Positions 25,101-38,390 of a stretch of 64,000 nucleotides of DNA are shown in pieces; the stretch's first letter is position 1; every line of letters starts with the position of its first letter. Source of the stretch: Hirudinaria manillensis (Eukaryota > Annelida > Clitellata > Hirudinida > Hirudinidae); the NCBI GenBank assembly GCA_034509925.1, contig CM067530.1, forward strand, positions 2,697,001 through 2,761,000, in the 5' to 3' direction. A model generated the notes under the pieces. The model made no database searches. It saw only the letters and a list, made by a program, of their open reading frames with translations, and was not told the DNA's origin. Made by a program: the position numbers and the translations under genes.

Positions 25101-27949
25101 TTGAACATCAATATCAAATCAGCCCTTTCGTCTGTACACCAGGGAGGGCAGTTTCAAAATTTTTAATCTATCAGTATATTCTAAGTCTTTGCATGATTTG
25201 CACATATGGGTGAATCTATGCTGCACACTTTCTAAAGTATCCACCAGGCCCTTTCTGTATGGATTCCATACCTGCACAGCATATTCCAGATGTGATCTCA
25301 CTAGGGCCTTGTATACTGAAACCAAAGCATCTTCTGACAGATGCTTGAAGTTTCTATAAATGACTCCCAACATCTGGTTAGCCCTACTGACTCTCTGCAA
25401 AATATGCTCCTTAAATCCCAGTTTCGAGTCCAAGATGATTCCAAGATCTGATATTTTGTCTACCTTGGGTATCAAGTGAAGAGTTCCCTCTGTGTCTGTT
25501 ACTGTGTACTCGTAATCTGCCTGGTGAGTTCCAAATTTCATACAGCAGCATTTATCCCAGTTGACTTTCATGCCCCACACATTATACCAATTGATGACCC
25601 TGCTTATATCATTTTGCAATAGATAACTGTCTCCTGGTCCCAGCATTTTATAAATTTTAGCATCGTCTGCAAACAAAAAGATGTTGCTACAGACATTGTA
25701 TATGTCATTAATGTAAATGATAAAGAGAACTGGCCCCAGGACACTGCCCTGCGGCACACCACTGGTAACTGGGTATAGTTCAGAGGAAGCTCCATTCACC
25801 ACAACCCTAAATGATCTCTGTGTTAAATAATTTTTAATCCACTGAATCAAAGCCGGGTGAACTCCATATCTTTCCAATTTGAACAACAACTTGCAATGTG
25901 ATATTTTGTCAAAGGCCTTCTCCAAATCAGTGTACACTACATCTATTTCAGTGCCCTTATCAACAGCTTCAGTAACAACATCCAAAAATCTTAGTAACTG
26001 CAATGTAGTTGATCGGCCCGGAATGAAACCAAACTGGCCCGGACAGAACAACCCATTACTCAGAAAGTAATCCATTAAGTGATCCTTGATGAGGGACTCT
26101 AGAATTTTACAACAAATTGAGGTCAAGGCGATTGGTCTGTAATTTCTTACATCATTTTTGTACCCCTTCTTGTGTAGGGGGACTATGTTACTGATCTTCC
26201 AGTCTTCAAAAACTGTGGCAGTATCCAGAGACCCCCCAAAGATTTTACACAAATATTCTGCAATCTCATATCTAGTTTCCCTCAAAATTCTGGTATGAAC
26301 ACCGTCAGGGCCTGCTGATTTGTATATGTTCAAGTGGCTTAACTTTTTTGCTACCATAAAAGTATCAACTTTAAGCTTGGCCATTCCCTCTGCTGGAACT
26401 TTTGGTTGGAAAACTTCATTTATTTGATGCTGTTCCTCAGACTCGTACACCGAAGAAAAAAACTTTGCAAATAAATCTGCTTTTTCCTTGTCTCCAGTGA
26501 TCTCTCTACCATCTTCAACCAGAGTGGCAATTTTGCTTCTACTTGATGTTCTCTTATTAACATAACTCCAGAATAATTTGGGATTTTTTCTGCACTCCAT
26601 TGCGATGCGATTCTGACTTTCAACAATCAAGTTCCTAGAGAGTACCCTCACCTTTTCTCTCACCTGGTTAAAATCAGTTTTAACATCTTCTCCATGTCTG
26701 TATAACTTTCTCCATAGCTGATGTTTCTTCTTGATCAAGTTTTTCAGCTCCTCTGTCATTTTAAATCTGAACTTTTTCCTTTCTGTTTTCAAGGGCACAT
26801 ATTGCTGAGCTGACGACACCAATGAATCTCGAAAGAAACACCAATCTGTGACCAATGAATCCTCCGACGTCGGCAGCCTCTCGAAAATCTCCCTCAAAGA
26901 TGATTTCATTTCTTCGTAATTGCCTAGTTCAAAACAAAATTTTTTTCGGACATCTTCTGCGGTTGCATGCTTGATAAAAGTCCCGAATGTTATGACATCA
27001 TGATCACTGTTTCCTAGGGGAGGTCTGTGTCTTACGTCATATATCAGTTCTTTATCTGTTATAACTAAATCTAAGATATGAGGAGTCTCTTTTATTCTTC
27101 TTCTTGTAGGTTCAATCACGTGTTGTATCAAATGTTTGTCCCTAATGAATTCCAAAAATATGCTCTCGATGCTATCTTCACTCCCAGCGCATGAGTAATT
27201 AATCCAGTTGATTTGCGGCAAATTGAAATCACCCATCAACAGATGATCTCCCTTTTGCAGAAAGAAATCCTTAATCAGCAAAATAAAATTGTCATTATTT
27301 TTCAATGCACAGTTAGGACTTCTGTACACAACCAGGATATTTACAATGGAACCGGAGATAAACAACTTCAAGCACAAAAATTCCTCAAATGCAGAGTCAA
27401 AACTAACTTCAGACATAGTCAAACTTTCTTTATAATAAAGCAGTATACCTCTTTTACCCTTTGCTGCAAAACCCGACGAAGCCATTTGATAACCCGTCAA
27501 CTGGAACTCTGACAATTGACAAGAATACTTGAAATTTTTTGGATTGATCTCGGTCAAGATTATCAATTCTGGAACCACTTCCAACGTATTTACATAAACC
27601 TTGAGTTCAGAAAATTTATTGGGCAGGGAGTCAACATTGCTATAAAATACTGAGATATCCTTGACTGTTTTGTTTCTTTTTGAACCTTTCACATCTAAAA
27701 ATTTTGCTTCCTATATGCAACCACATGAAATTCTCCAGGCTGACCTCTAACAACAAAATTCCATTTGGAAACATCATCTCTAGCTGTGATTTCTTTTTTC
27801 TTTTCTTCCAGTAATTTATTTCTCTCATCCCTGTCACCTTTGGATTATCTTATTATTATTATTATTATTATATATTATTATTATATTCAAACTAAATCTC
27901 AGTCGTACACGACCAGTCAGCAAGCCAAGTCTCATCCAGAGACCTCAGG

Positions 27950-27981
<32 letters not shown>

Positions 27982-30900
27982 CTTAAATTAAAGTAAACAT
28001 AGATTTTTTTCAAAGTCAAATCAGCTCTTAAATCTCACATGCATTGTAGTTATCTTCACAGATAGTGGTAGCAATGATGGCCATGTTAGGACAAGTCTTG
28101 GAGCAGGCAGCCCTCCGAATGAGGGCGTGTTCTGCCCTCATCATTTCGCTCGGGGCCTGGACCACGTGACCTGACCAGGGTTTCGAAAATGAAAACCTTT
28201 GAGGATCGCTCGTCTGGACGTCTGCCATCCAAAGACATCCCTTACCTCTGGCCCACCTGGCATGAGGCAGCACAGGTGGACTTCCTGTCAGGCTTTTCCG
28301 TCGCCAGGAATTTCCGACCGGTGGAGTTCCTATGCTGGTTTGCGCTGCATTTAAAAGCGGGGAGTTTCCGGTTAGAACTGTTGTGTTACCAAAAATAAGA
28401 CGTAACGTATTTCTTTAAGGTTAACATGTTTCAAAGATCAAAAATGAAAAGTCAGTGGAATCCATAATTGGATTCATTGGAAATTTGGGAAGACCCTTTA
28501 GCAGAAGAATTTGCAATTGTCTGATTTCTTTTAAAAATCAGTGGCTTTTTAAGGTTTTGAATCTTTGTTGTTTCAGTAACTGCAAACTTACAACTGGGAG
28601 AAGTGACGATGGGATGGTCCTCCATGATTGTCAGACCCTTCAGACTTGCCTGTTGTTGTTGAGATGTTATTAAAATGATCAATTATAATAACATCATTAC
28701 CCACACCATAACTGCAATCATCGTCGTCATCATCATCTTCTTCATCATCATCATCGCGAGTCACGAACCCGACTGCGGCCGCTGACAGGAAGGACGTTAG
28801 AATCTCTACTCGACTTGAACGAGGAGGAGGACGAAGACGACGATTGCGACTTCTTTTTCCGACAGCTGCTAACGTTGCTACAGTCGTGGAGAAGGGTTTA
28901 ATGTATTAAGATGTTTAATATAAAATACAAAAAAGATGTTCAACAAAGCTTTCGATTGATGCTAATTTCGAAGACAAAAAGAAAATTGTTTGATATTGGC
29001 GTAATAATGTTTTTAAAAAAGCAGACGATACTCAAAACATGCAAAAAAAAAGCATCGAAACTCACCTGTGCTTCGTGATGGGATCTGAAGACGGAGCAGA
29101 TGTTCAAAGTTCGTGTTTTATTTGAAAATAAAATTAATTAACGTCATTCAACACCAGTTGTTTAGTGCAGAAAAATATAAAAACCACTTTCAAATATATA
29201 TTTATCATTGTCATCATCAACCTTTAAGCACTCACTGTAGACTTTACAACATCATCATCATCATCATCATCATTACCATCACCATCATCACCACCATCAT
29301 CATCATCACAACCGACTCACTTATTTCGCCAACAATGACAAAGTCATCCAGAGTCAGCGAGTCGCTCCTCAAGAAGGATTCGTCGAAGTTCGTCAACGTG
29401 ACATTCATGTTGTTGTTGTTGCACTGCACGTCAACAATGACAACCAGGCACAAAAGAAAAAGAATTCGTTATCGGCCTCGTTAAAATTCCGATCGAGGAT
29501 CGACTCCGACCCTACTTTGCGATCGTTGGACGACGGGGACTCAGCGATCGCCCGGGCGGGAGGAGAGTCGGCGAACGAGCCCACGGATTGGTTGCGAGGA
29601 ACTCGAATGGGCGGGGTCGCTGAAACGAATTTCGATTGCAACGTTCGATGTCGACGTTAATTGCAACAATTAATTAACAAATTAATAAATAAATAAATCA
29701 ATTCACGAATTCTACAAATTATGACTCAGAGACTCACAGAGGAATGAATGGTTGAAAAAGTCGTCTGCAAACAAATCGGCCGTCAAATGCAAATCACGAC
29801 AGACGTTATTAAAAAAAATAAATATTTAAAATAAAAAAACAATTTAAAATTAATTAAAATAACAAGACTTCTTTCAATGATTCTGCTGATCAATCACACA
29901 TTGATAAGCTCTGGTCAGCCAAAAGGGCAACATCCTTGCAAACATGGTGATAATTGCAATGGTTGTGATATTCTTTTGAAGCCCAACTTTCACATCACTG
30001 ACAGAATACTAGATGAAATCACCATTGCGTGTATTTATTTATTTATTTAGCTAATTAATTATTAATATATTCATTTATGCAGTCGAGGCGGTGAAAATAA
30101 AAAAATTGCAACTCACCAAATTTCATCCTATCTTTCGGATTCCTCTTCAGCAGACCTGCCAGGAGACTCCTCAGCTCCGGACTCGTCTCTGGCGGAATGC
30201 TGGAACGAATCGAAAAGAGTTCGACGTGATAAATACAGTTGTCACGGATAAATTATGTTAATCGACCATGCGATTGTCCATCTGGTGACAAAAATAATCG
30301 GCCAACGAGCCAAATCATCTAATAATTACGAGATTAAAACAGTTTTAACAGAAAAGCGAAATGAATTTTTTTTGCAAGCAGTCGATTGGAGAAGACCAAC
30401 TGACTGACTTTGGCTGAATGTTGGTGTGCCTCTCATACAACTGCTTCAACTGAGAGGGACTCTGGGCCAGGAAGGGGGCCCTCCCCGTGAGGCACTGGTA
30501 GACTATGGTGCCCAGACTCCACAGGTCCGCTCTGGCGTCGTACTTCAGGGACATTATGACCTCTGGGGCCTGAAGAGTGACAACAGGTGTTGGACAAACA
30601 TAGGAACGTTTTCTGAATGTTCTGATTATGACTTGAATGGCGACAATGATGATGATGATGATTGTGGTGATGATGAGCTGTTGTTAAATCGTCTAAAGCG
30701 ATTGGAGTGATAAAAACGGACGGTGGGAGAATGAAAAGACAAATAAAAGATGATAGTTAAGTCCGATTAATTATGATTTGCTAAATTTAAATCTAGTACT
30801 TAAATTTTAAATTAATTTAAACTCAATAATCGAAGAAAGAAATGAGACAAATTCATCAAATTTGAGTTGAGAAAATGTGCATGATGCCATAGACACGGCT

Positions 30901-33069
30901 AAGTCAGCTAAAACATTGAGAGGGCGAACGACCTCACCATGTACATAGGTGAGCCACACAAGGTCGCAGCCATCACTCCATCATGCAAGAACCTGGCAAA
31001 TCCAAAGTCGGCTAAAAGCAATTGAAAATAAAAATCGATTAACGATTTAGTGTTATCCGCCATCTTAATCAGCCTCCTCATTAAATTCTTAGATCCAATG
31101 CTTCAAGCATTAACATACTTATAATGTTACCATGTCAAACATAAACATTAAAAATCTCTCAAACTTTCAATCTTCTACACATATTTTTGCAAGCACCTAT
31201 AATCATTACATAGATTTGTGCAAGTGTCATATGAGTTGACCATGCAATTTATTTTGTCAAAATAAAAATATTTAAAATAAATATTTAAGTTCAGTGTTTC
31301 GACGTAAACGTAAGCAGACGAGTTTTGCTGAAAAGATTTGAATTCGAATCGACCAATCTTGAGAGTGATGGAAGAGGCTTTGATGCTACTCGAGTCCTCA
31401 TTGGACGGATAGCAGAGCAGGATGTTCTGTGGCTTCAGGTCCCTGTGGACGATCCCCTTGCTGTGCAAAGCCTTCAGGGCAGAAGCTGGCAATCGTTTGA
31501 ATAAATTAAACAAATTATTAATTACCGAAACAATTTTAAAACGTTCAATCGATTCAGTAATAACATAATATTGCAAGTGTGAATGAAATGATAATTATTA
31601 ATAAAAAGAATGAATAAATTCTAGAACAATGATGTACATTCATATGTGATTTCATTGATGACTATGGTGACTATGGCGATGGATGGAAGCACATGGAATG
31701 GATGGTGGAAGCAAGAATGACGATGACAATGATGAGGATGATGGTGATGGTGATGATCTCTGACCTGTCTGTCTAAGAAACATCTTGATGGTGTCTTCAC
31801 TCAAAGTCCCCCTGCCTGATGATGATTGAGTAAACATTCAATCAAACACAACCTTTTAAGATTTTGATGCTGATAATGATGGGGAAGTCTTAAGACTAAG
31901 GTCATGATGATGATGATGATGGTGATGATGAAGATGAAATCCTAATAAACATATCAAGTCATTGATGATCATGGGCAACATTAGTATCATAATTTCAAAG
32001 CTCACTTTGTAAGTAGTCTGCTAGATCTCCACCGTTGCAATACTTTATGAGGTAAGCGGGTCAAAGATGAATAATATACATTAATTTATTAATCAATAAA
32101 TACATTCTTTAAAGCAAAAAAAATGACAGCTCAAACAATTCAGCCTGGGCGATTGTTTACAAGCGTCAATTTATCTCTGACAATAATGATACAACGACCC
32201 TATCGCAACTAGTGACCAATCGTAACGGCCGATCATCTTATCATTACCATATGTTTATCACCTTATTATCATTTACTTATTATTTTCACGCAGAGTGCAA
32301 ATGGATGGCATTGACAATTCTAAGACATTCTGAAACTAATGTTTTAAAAACATCACCTCCATGACGAGGTGGACGTGAGTCGGGGTGTCGTGACATTCCA
32401 GCAGAGACACGACGTTCGGATGGCACTCACCGGATTTCGAAAGTTCCTGTGTGTTGTTGAAATTAAAAAAGGCAAGCTTAAATGTGGCTGTTGACAGTTT
32501 CTATGGCTAAAATCCATTGGTCTCTATCTAGATGAATTTGTAAATTAAATATTAATTGATAAAAAGTCTTATTTTAAAATATTTTTGCAATATTGCTGTG
32601 CAAAAAATAAACCAAGTAGTAATTATTATTGAATGTAATCTGACTTAACTGAAGATTGATTCATTGTTTTTATTTTTTATGAAACATTAGTGAAATGAGA
32701 TGTAATGGTTTTGACAAAATCATCTGTAACAACCTCTAATATTTTGATCTCTTTGCTAAGAACACTCTGAGTTTTATTGAGATTTTTCTTTGTTATGCAT
32801 TTTATAGCCACTGTCTGACTCTTATTCTGAAAAGAAAACGTATACTATCTGACTTTCTCTAATTGAAACAAGTTATCCTAAAAACCAATAATGTGCAGAT
32901 TCTGTGAAGGTGTGTCATTAAAATAACGTATTAACCTGCTTTCTGTTATGAATAAAGCAACTATGATTCATACCTTTTTGTGGAATCCCTTATAGACCAT
33001 AGCAAAAGCACCATGCCCAATTAAGTCTTTTGGATTATATTCGTAATTTCCAATAACCTCCATGGTCAT
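22123..33069 (-). CDS. ULK: ULK1/2-type autophagy-initiating kinase (Atg1 family)
   Basis: Ser/Thr kinase that starts autophagy. Kinase exons: 33069-32974, 32826-32734, 32446-32357, 32042-32006, 31815-31765, 31485-31354, 31011-30938, 30569-30409, 30199-30117, 29764-29738, all in phase. Seen: MEVIGNYEYNPKDLIGHGAF, VAIKCITKKNL, YCNGGDLADYLQ, HSKGIVHRDLKPQNILL, ADFGFARFL, CGSPMYM joined to APEVIM. A Ser/Pro-rich linker follows (29619 to about 29476, with likely pieces near 28630-28560 and 28360-28200; exact exons not resolved). The C-terminal EAT/MIT region is clear: 24558-24471 (FVPPELTEEVLLD), 24183-23880, 23233-23088 (LLYSHAIIS), 22553-22463 (SVPHYHNALV), 22187-22123. Introns carry tandem repeats and a CR1-like element. 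I cannot tell ULK1 from ULK2; most invertebrates have one such gene. Confidence 0.9.
22847..22979. repeat. 66-bp tandem duplication in a ULK intron
   Basis: Two head-to-tail copies of a 66-bp unit, each starting around ATCTAAAAATAAACATTGCA and ending with ATCATCAACAATCCTTATCT; only a few bases differ. Probably a recent local duplication in noncoding sequence. Confidence 0.8.
23236..23500. repeat. AT-rich diverged duplication in a ULK intron
   Basis: The string TTATAATTCATGTTATTATA occurs at about 23255 and 23424, each time followed by similar AATGAAATATAAA and AGTCAAA(T/C)G blocks, so a segment of roughly 170 bp has been duplicated and has diverged. It is extremely AT-rich and partly self-complementary. 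Confidence 0.6.
24725..27840 (-). mobile_element. CR1/L2-like non-LTR retrotransposon, 5'-truncated, in a ULK intron
   Basis: The main frame (27692-25119) codes for an endonuclease and a reverse transcriptase. Endonuclease motifs are LIILTEINPKN, LLMGDFNLPQINW and GNSDHDVITF; reverse transcriptase motifs are YTDLEKAFDKI, GVPQGSVLGPVLF and FADDAK. A single-base frame break near 25120-25135 separates it from the normal C-terminal end in 25117-24851, so the product is disrupted. The 3' end on the minus strand runs into a (TAA)n tail at 24725-24752. A short remnant of upstream ORF sequence is visible to about 27840. The element has the same orientation as ULK and lies between its linker and C-terminal exons. 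The 3' microsatellite tail and domain order suit the CR1/L2/Jockey group; the exact clade is not determined. Confidence 0.88.
27850..27985. repeat. Short retroelement 3' end between two (TAA)n tracts
   Basis: About 70 bp of unique sequence (containing CGTACACGACCAGTCAGCAA) is flanked on both sides by (ATT/TAA)n runs directly upstream of the CR1-like element. This looks like the 3' fragment of another TAA-tailed retroelement into whose tail the larger one inserted, or a SINE. Inference from pattern only. Confidence 0.4.
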
Positions 33070-35400
33070 CTTTTAGCTCAAATTGTGAAAGCATAATAAT
33101 AATACGGAATACCAGACTGTATGTTTACAATGGCGTCAGATGTTTAACTCCTCCCATTTGGCATTGTCACTATTCGAAGAAAAAAACTTTTTCTTCTTTG
33201 ACAAAATCTCCACTCGATTATTATTATTATTGTTTGATTTTAAAACAACATTGAATTAGAGTTCAATTGAAGTGTATGTCAGAACCTCGAGTTGTGAATT
33301 TGTTTTAACTAGCTTTTGCTTCGGCAGTCGATCAAGTAATTTTTATGTCATTTGTTAATTTTAGCTCTATCTCACTTCTCCCTAATTCTAAAATTGACTA
33401 TTTCTATTAGTTAATCATGTCTTGAGATCTAGAGTTTTCACCGCGAACTCAAATCTCGCACAAACACATGAAGTAAATGTCACAACCTCGATCTATGAAT
33501 TTGTTTTAACTAACTTTTGCTTCGACATTCGATCAAGTAACTTTTATGTTATTTAGTAGTGAAGATTTGCATATTTAAATTAAACTAAAATTAAATCTCC
33601 CGAGTGATTATGTCCCTGGCATATGACACACGTCAAGTTCAAACAAATCTGAAAACAGACCTGAGAAATGAACAAAATCAATCGCTAAGCATTCTCCAAT
33701 GTAGTTTCTACATTTTTTTTAATCATTCGTTTTATTTTTCCTTGATGAACATGACACTATCCTCGCGGAGATTCATATACTTGGCACAGATACTGTATCT
33801 AATAACATAACACTTCAAGGCGAATGATTAAACTCAGTTTCGACAGATCAAAAGAATTATTCGCTGAAAGATTAAAGCTGGCTTTGTTCGAAATGGTCTT
33901 GATATATCCTTGCAGAAAGTCCACAATTACCTCTGCGACACGTTACCACATACCAAACAGTTTTGACTTTCCATTCCCGTTTTAATTCAATTACTATTTA
34001 TTAATAAACTATTAATAACTCAAAATAGACATAATTTATTCCGACAAGAAACTCAGTCAAGATTTTCTGTTTCTTCAAACAAGTAGGAGAGGAGGAAAAT
34101 CGTGGCATTTCTTATTACATCAAGAGATATATCTTCTCGGCATCAGATGAAGCCCCAAGTATAAACAATCCACAGAAATCAGAGTTCCGGGTTTATTCGG
34201 TGCATGGTGGAGATGATCTGTAGGTGAGGGTTGATGATGATGGTGATGACGATTGTGATATTGTTGATAATGTCGCGATTCTTATTATTAATGTCGTGAG
34301 TAGATGGCCTCTATCACTTTCATTCCTAAATCAATCGGGCATAAGTTTTCCACGTGTGCCTCATCGATGGGAATGACGATTCATTATCATCACCGTCACC
34401 GATTTTAATCACCTTAATCGCTAGCACCACTTCAGTCATCTTCATCGTCATCATTATCAGCATCATTACATCAATGCCATTGTTGTTATGGACACCATCG
34501 TCATCGTTGTCATCGTCATTTATCTGTGGATGAATGGAGTGAAAAATGATGAATGAGCACTGTTGAACGAGTGGTTTCACTCATCAGGACAGTCTGGCAC
34601 ACGTCCTCCTGACAGCTTTTCAGTTACCATCAACCTCAACGTTGACCCGCAAAGTTCATCTACGTCGCAGCCATCGTCCTCCTCATCAGCATCGTCATCC
34701 CATCATCATCTTCCTCTGTTCCATCATCTTCAGCACCTGCTCAGAAATTGAAGGCAACCAATAAATAAAATCTATAAAAAAAAAAAGAAAGTTCTTCAAA
34801 GGATATTCATTCGTACCTAAGACATCTGACGAGATGTAATAATTTTTTTTTGCATTAAAAATCGCTCGCTCCATTTTTTGGGTCAATAATGCCGTCATGT
34901 CTTATATTTACTTACCGACAAAATGCGATCCCAACTATATTATGTTTCTAAATCAACCTTCATAAACAATATGTTAATATAGAGTTATACAAAAATCATT
35001 TCCCGTTACAATTTTTTTCCATCGAATTCTCGCGAAGATCCGAGGCGATTTTGTTTTGACGTCTGCTACTCTTCGGACTACTCGAATGGCTGCTTAATTT
35101 ATGATGCGCGATGTTTTTTATTCTATATTAAGTAGCTATTTTTTGTATAAATAATTGATAAATTTGTTTAAGTTTAACGTGCATTTATCGAGAGAATACC
35201 ATTTTAATCAAACAGTCAAAGAATATTTCTGTTCAATGTTTAAAGAAAAAGCGAATTAATTTTTAAATAAAATCGATATTACAATTACAATCATTCAGTA
35301 CATAACTAAATCAATTCGCATCCATTAAAAACAGTCATTTTAAATTTATTCAACATATTTTTGACAAAATCCTCCGAATCAAGTTCAGTCGTTAATATAC
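33070..35400. other. Noncoding region upstream of ULK
   Basis: It contains the ULK promoter, an 85-bp direct repeat (33271-33355 and 33472-33556) and (GAT/CAT)n patches around 34220-34530 and 34670-34720. Open frames here encode Ser/His-rich low-complexity strings from the microsatellites and show no domain. Confidence 0.4.
33271..33556. repeat. Pair of 85-bp direct repeats upstream of ULK
   Basis: The block AATTTGTTTTAACTAGCTTT with the following TTGCTTCG...GATCAAGTAA occurs at 33271-33355 and again 201 bp further on at 33472-33556 with about 10 differences. The spacer is AT-rich. Confidence 0.7.
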
Positions 35401-35530
35401 CCAGATGGAGAGGAGAATCACCTCAACGGTTGAATCGCCTGAAATCACAAAAGTGAGATGACGCTGGAAAGAGAGAGGGAGAGGGATAGAGAGAGCAGAA
35501 GGGTGGAGGAATGGCATCCACAACTCCATT

Positions 35531-35652
35531 TATAAAAGTGGAAGTTTGTGTCAGGTTTGGACTTTTTTTTGACTTTCTAGGTTTATGCAAAGCTGTCCTC
35601 TACCGATTGAAATAGGAGCTTTAAAAAGTCAGACAACATCACAAATCAAAAG
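35531..35652 (+). promoter_or_regulatory. Candidate TATA promoter and 5' noncoding exon of the GPCR gene
   Basis: TATAAAAG at 35531-35538 sits after a GA-rich tract, and about 110 bp downstream a CAAAAG|GTGAGAAG donor occurs (intron from 35653). The next plus-strand gene is the GPCR at 38391, so this could be its first, untranslated exon spliced to a leader near 38100-38390. Spacing and signals are seen; the link is inference. Confidence 0.35.
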
Positions 35653-36812
35653 GTGAGAAGGATCAATTTAAACATTATTGACAATAATTAAATGATAATG
35701 TGAGTAAATAATATGAGTATTGATTAATAAATGTAATGTTACTCATATTATCAAGCAGTATTGACTGTTCGTTGATATAACGAATTGGTCGAATTGATAT
35801 GCAATTGTAGGATAAAAGTAAATGAGAAAATATATAAGTCATAAAAACATTAGTTTCTATTTAATTAATCCAATAATTATTACCATTACCAATATTATTA
35901 TATTACAGTACAAGTTAATAACGGCATTGATTCAATTGATAACAAAGAGATATTATTTAAATCATATAATAACAATAATAATAATAGTAATAATAATAAT
36001 AATAATAATAACAATAATAATAACAACAATAATAATAATAAAAATAAATTCTTATAATAATAAATAATTTTAAAAACAGAAACGTCTTTGGATCGCCATT
36101 TTTTTATTTTAAAATGGCGTCCTCGTTATCTGATGTTGAATCAGTGCTCTTTCGTAAGGCCCGAAAGTCTGGAGCTTGTAATGATAATCTCATTGTTATC
36201 GTATCATCACTATCACCGCCATCATCTCTATCATCGTCATCACCAGTATCATCAACAAAGACGTCATCATCGTCGTCGTCGTCGTCGTCGTCTTCGGTTG
36301 CAACATAAGTCATCTTTCGTGGGTGAACTAATAATTTTTAATAAGCCAGGGTCCTTTATTAATGCGATTTGTTATTTAAGCGAGAAAGTTAATTAAAACT
36401 GACTCTTACAATCATTTCTGCCGCTTCATCAACATCACCGTATCATCACCACAATCGCCATCATCATCATCATCGTCATCATCGTAATCATCATAATCAT
36501 CATCATCGTCGTCGTCGTCGCCAGAAGGCCTTAATAAATATCTATATTCGAGTTGTTGTTATTGCCATCATTGATGGCATTTATGGCGATTCAGGGACGG
36601 ATGGATGGATGAAAGGTGCAAAAAGAATAGAATGAAAAGAAAGAAGGAAAGAAGGAATAATAAGTGAAAGAAAAAATAATCATTTTACTATTTCTCCTTC
36701 CAAGAAATATCATCCCGATCTGATGTGGCGTCTCTCGGATGCTAACCGTCTAACAATGCGACGGCGTTGATGATGATGGTAATCTTGATGATGATGATGA
36801 TGCTGATGATGC

Positions 36813-36845
<33 letters not shown>

Positions 36846-37062
36846 CGGTGGTGGTCGCGGTGATGATGACGATGGCGACGACGGAGGAGGAAAACGGCAC
36901 TAACGCTGATGACAAAGATGATGCCGCGATGGATATGATGAACGAGGGACGAATGTCGCAATGTGGGGACATCCTAATTTTCTGACGACTTTTTTTAAAG
37001 GAGGAATTTAACAAAAGCCTCTTTAATCATCATCGTTCTCGTCGTCGACATGAGCCTCGTCA

Positions 37063-37093
<31 letters not shown>

Positions 37094-38390
37094 CGTGATA
37101 GGAAATAGAGTTCGTGACGAGCGCACCTGCATCAAGTTAGCGGGGCAGATGGGCAGGATGCAAGGTTGAGGTCAAACGATTGAACCTGGAAACGAGCAGA
37201 CGATTTTGATTCGACGTTCACATCGAGCGGGAAGCAAGGATGATTATTTGGAGCGAGATTTTCTTTATAAGAACAATGGTCATCGTGATAATGATGAATG
37301 ATGATGGTGATATTGACCCTCATCATTATTTTCATCACCACCACCACCGTCATCATCATCGTCATAGTCATCGTCATCATCATCACCTGTGGTACATAGT
37401 ATCTATGCGTAACCAGTACTTGCCAAAAATGGCGGCGTCACTTTTTTTTATGTCGACGAAGCTATTTATCCAGAAGAATTTAAAAAAATCAGAACACTCA
37501 GAGAGAAAAAAATGACGACTGTAATCCTAACTAATGCTTAACTTGACTCGATGTCTACATAAAGATTTTTGTTTAAAAATGAAAAATGAGTATATCTTTT
37601 TTTTTGCTGCGTTACCGATAATATCTTTTTTGCTCTCCGTTATGGCTTTTCCTAGTTTGACCCCTGACGATGACGACGATGATGGTAATGATGATGATGA
37701 CGACGATGATGATGGTAATGATGATGGTGACGACGATGACGACGATAGTGATGAGATGGGACGTGGTGGATAGCGATAAACAAGACCAGAGGATCATAGG
37801 ATTGAAGCCTTTTATGTTCTTCTGCGTTGATGTCTTTGATGGCCATTTTGATGAGCTTCTTCCAAGGTGCACTGAACCAATGACTGGCGTGGATTTAGTT
37901 TTACGAGGCGTTTATTGGTCGTCATTAATGACACGAATTGTCGGCCGGAATTTGTTGTTATTGTCGTCAATCGTTTTATCGACTGTACTTCTTTTGTTGT
38001 TGTTGTTGATGAGTAATAACGACGACGACGACGACGATGTTATTGATGATGATTGCGGTCGTGAGAACGGTTAGCAGAGGTAATCTATAACGGTAAGATT
38101 TGCAATAACCCTAAACCCCGCTGTGACAGAATAGCTTGGACTTTTATTCCAAGAAAAGTAACATTTCATTCTTGACATCTTGCACAGATATCTTTATGCT
38201 CCGATAATGAGTCTGGTTAGCATCGGCAACAAAAGGAGCGTAATCCTTATCGGACAAAGATCTTGGCACTAACTAACCATCGACATCACTATCAGTTCCA
38301 CAACAATCACCTTCATCCACTAAATCCATCGAAGCGACTTAGCACTTTGGACATCATAAGACATTTTGAGGAACTACATACACATTGAGG
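35653..38390. repeat. Microsatellite-dense stretch, (GAT)n, (CGT)n, (AAT)n
   Basis: Tracts at about 35960-36050 (AAT/AAC)n, 36200-36295 (ATC and GTC)n, 36440-36520 (ATC/GTC)n, 36765-36845 (GAT)n, 37020-37100 (ATC and GTC)n, 37290-37385 and 37660-37755 (GAT/GAC)n. All the open frames are poly-Asp, poly-His, poly-Ser, poly-Met or poly-Ile readings of these tracts. No protein domain is visible. Probably an intron of the GPCR leader or plain intergenic DNA. Confidence 0.7.

Noticed and set aside
28028-28273. Stand-alone 81-codon minus-strand gene
   Set aside because: Its upstream part (IGTPPVGNSWRRKSLTGSPP nearby) looks like Ser/Pro linker of ULK, so I treat it as a ULK exon fragment rather than a separate gene.
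36200-36300. CRISPR-like or protein-binding repeat array
   Set aside because: Regular triplets without spacers; simple microsatellite in a eukaryotic genome.
34563-37773. Open frames coding for poly-Asp, poly-His, poly-Ser or poly-Met strings
   Set aside because: They are direct readings of GAT/CAT/GTC microsatellites, open on both strands, with no domain, start context or splice partners.
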